From Zopfochytrium polystomum (taxonomy: Eukaryota; Chytridiomycota; Chytridiomycetes; Chytridiales; Chytridiaceae), in contig JAIVFJ010000090.1 of NCBI GenBank assembly GCA_025765615.1, forward strand, positions 1 through 64,000: DNA of 64,000 nt. Direction: 5' to 3'. The notes beneath the pieces were generated by a model. It worked only from the letters and a program-made list of their open reading frames with translations, had not been told where the DNA came from and searched no databases. Of the stretch, positions 63,961 through 64,000 are shown one piece after another. The position numbers were made by a program, and so were the translations under genes. Numbering within the stretch: the first letter of the stretch is position 1; each line of letters opens with the position of its first letter.

Positions 63961-64000
63961 AATTTTAGTAGTGATTGCGAGATGGTGGTGGTGGGGCGGC
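63328..64000 (-). CDS. Cyclin, Pho80/Pcl-like, 5' end outside the window
   Basis: The minus-strand frame runs from a probable splice acceptor (63959-63960) to a stop at 63328. After an Ala/Pro-rich leader it shows the cyclin-box order of the fungal Pho80/Pcl family: DPHLARFALRLLALARFPLP, LVTLAVVYLRRLR, ALLLAQKYADD, then WAPLAGLSPRVVREAERGAC and EALAWRFGVRDEEYAW. Such cyclins bind Pho85/Cdk5-type kinases to control phosphate, glycogen or polarity responses. The C-terminal ~60 residues are Arg/Glu/Gly repeats from a CT-rich DNA tract (63360-63490) and may be partly non-coding. GC content is very high. Exons upstream of 63958 are beyond or at the edge. Confidence 0.75.

Noticed and set aside
1..64000. 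CRISPR arrays, bacterial operons, ribosome-binding sites
   Set aside because: None present; introns, U2, eukaryotic tRNAs and chromovirus show nuclear fungal DNA, so bacterial signals are not expected.

Overview
The window is nuclear DNA of a fungus, most likely a zoosporic (chytrid-type) fungus. This rests on many short spliceosomal introns (about 40-180 nt, GT-AG), a U2 snRNA gene, eukaryotic tRNA genes (one with an intron), an Rcf2-like mitochondrial HIG1 protein, a Pho80-type cyclin, a chromodomain Ty3/Gypsy element, and decayed genes with the WWKDSG-type ankyrin-like repeat that I associate with chytrids. Assignment to a species is not possible by eye.

Layout. 0-13 kb is a gene-poor tract rich in RNA genes: tRNA-Asp, -Ala(CGC), -Phe, -Pro, intron-containing -Ile, -Leu and -Ala(AGC), plus a U2 snRNA gene with a TATA box, mixed with two decayed ankyrin-like genes, a small inverted-repeat element and a ~415 bp dispersed repeat. 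13.3-16.5 kb is an internally deleted, non-autonomous copy of a chromodomain LTR retrotransposon (minus strand). 21.4-26.5 kb is a multi-exon gene of unknown family with a tandem duplication. 30.4-33.6 kb holds a sirtuin joined to a long coiled-coil tail and a small basic-protein gene. 34-39 kb is mostly non-coding, with local tandem repeats. 39.3-42.5 kb is another unknown multi-exon gene with a threefold repeated exon and a solo LTR in an intron. 44.4-45.4 kb is a gene remnant cut by a second solo LTR. 46.2-49.6 kb encodes a large helical-bundle/protein-kinase/Sel1-repeat protein (minus). 50.5-52.2 kb is a decayed Helitron-like remnant lying among inverted repeats. 53.1-58.4 kb is an intact, recently inserted Ty3/Gypsy chromovirus. 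59.5-64 kb is a GC-rich, gene-dense block: TPR-thioredoxin protein (minus), Rcf2-like HIG1 protein (plus) and a cyclin running off the window edge (minus).

The best-supported system is the retrotransposon. It has flawless 5-bp target duplications, and its two LTRs look identical except for one 45-bp block. The U3 carries arrays of perfect heat-shock elements just upstream of a TATA box. An 11-nt fold-back primer site points to Tf1-style self-priming. Gag and Pol are joined by a -1 frameshift signal (CCCAAAC, 5-nt spacer, H-type pseudoknot). The same LTR recurs in a deleted derivative and two solo LTRs, and LTR length varies largely with the number of heat-shock-element units. The cellular genes do not form an obvious pathway; the kinase-Sel1 and sirtuin genes are signalling or chromatin candidates, and the right-hand genes look like housekeeping functions.
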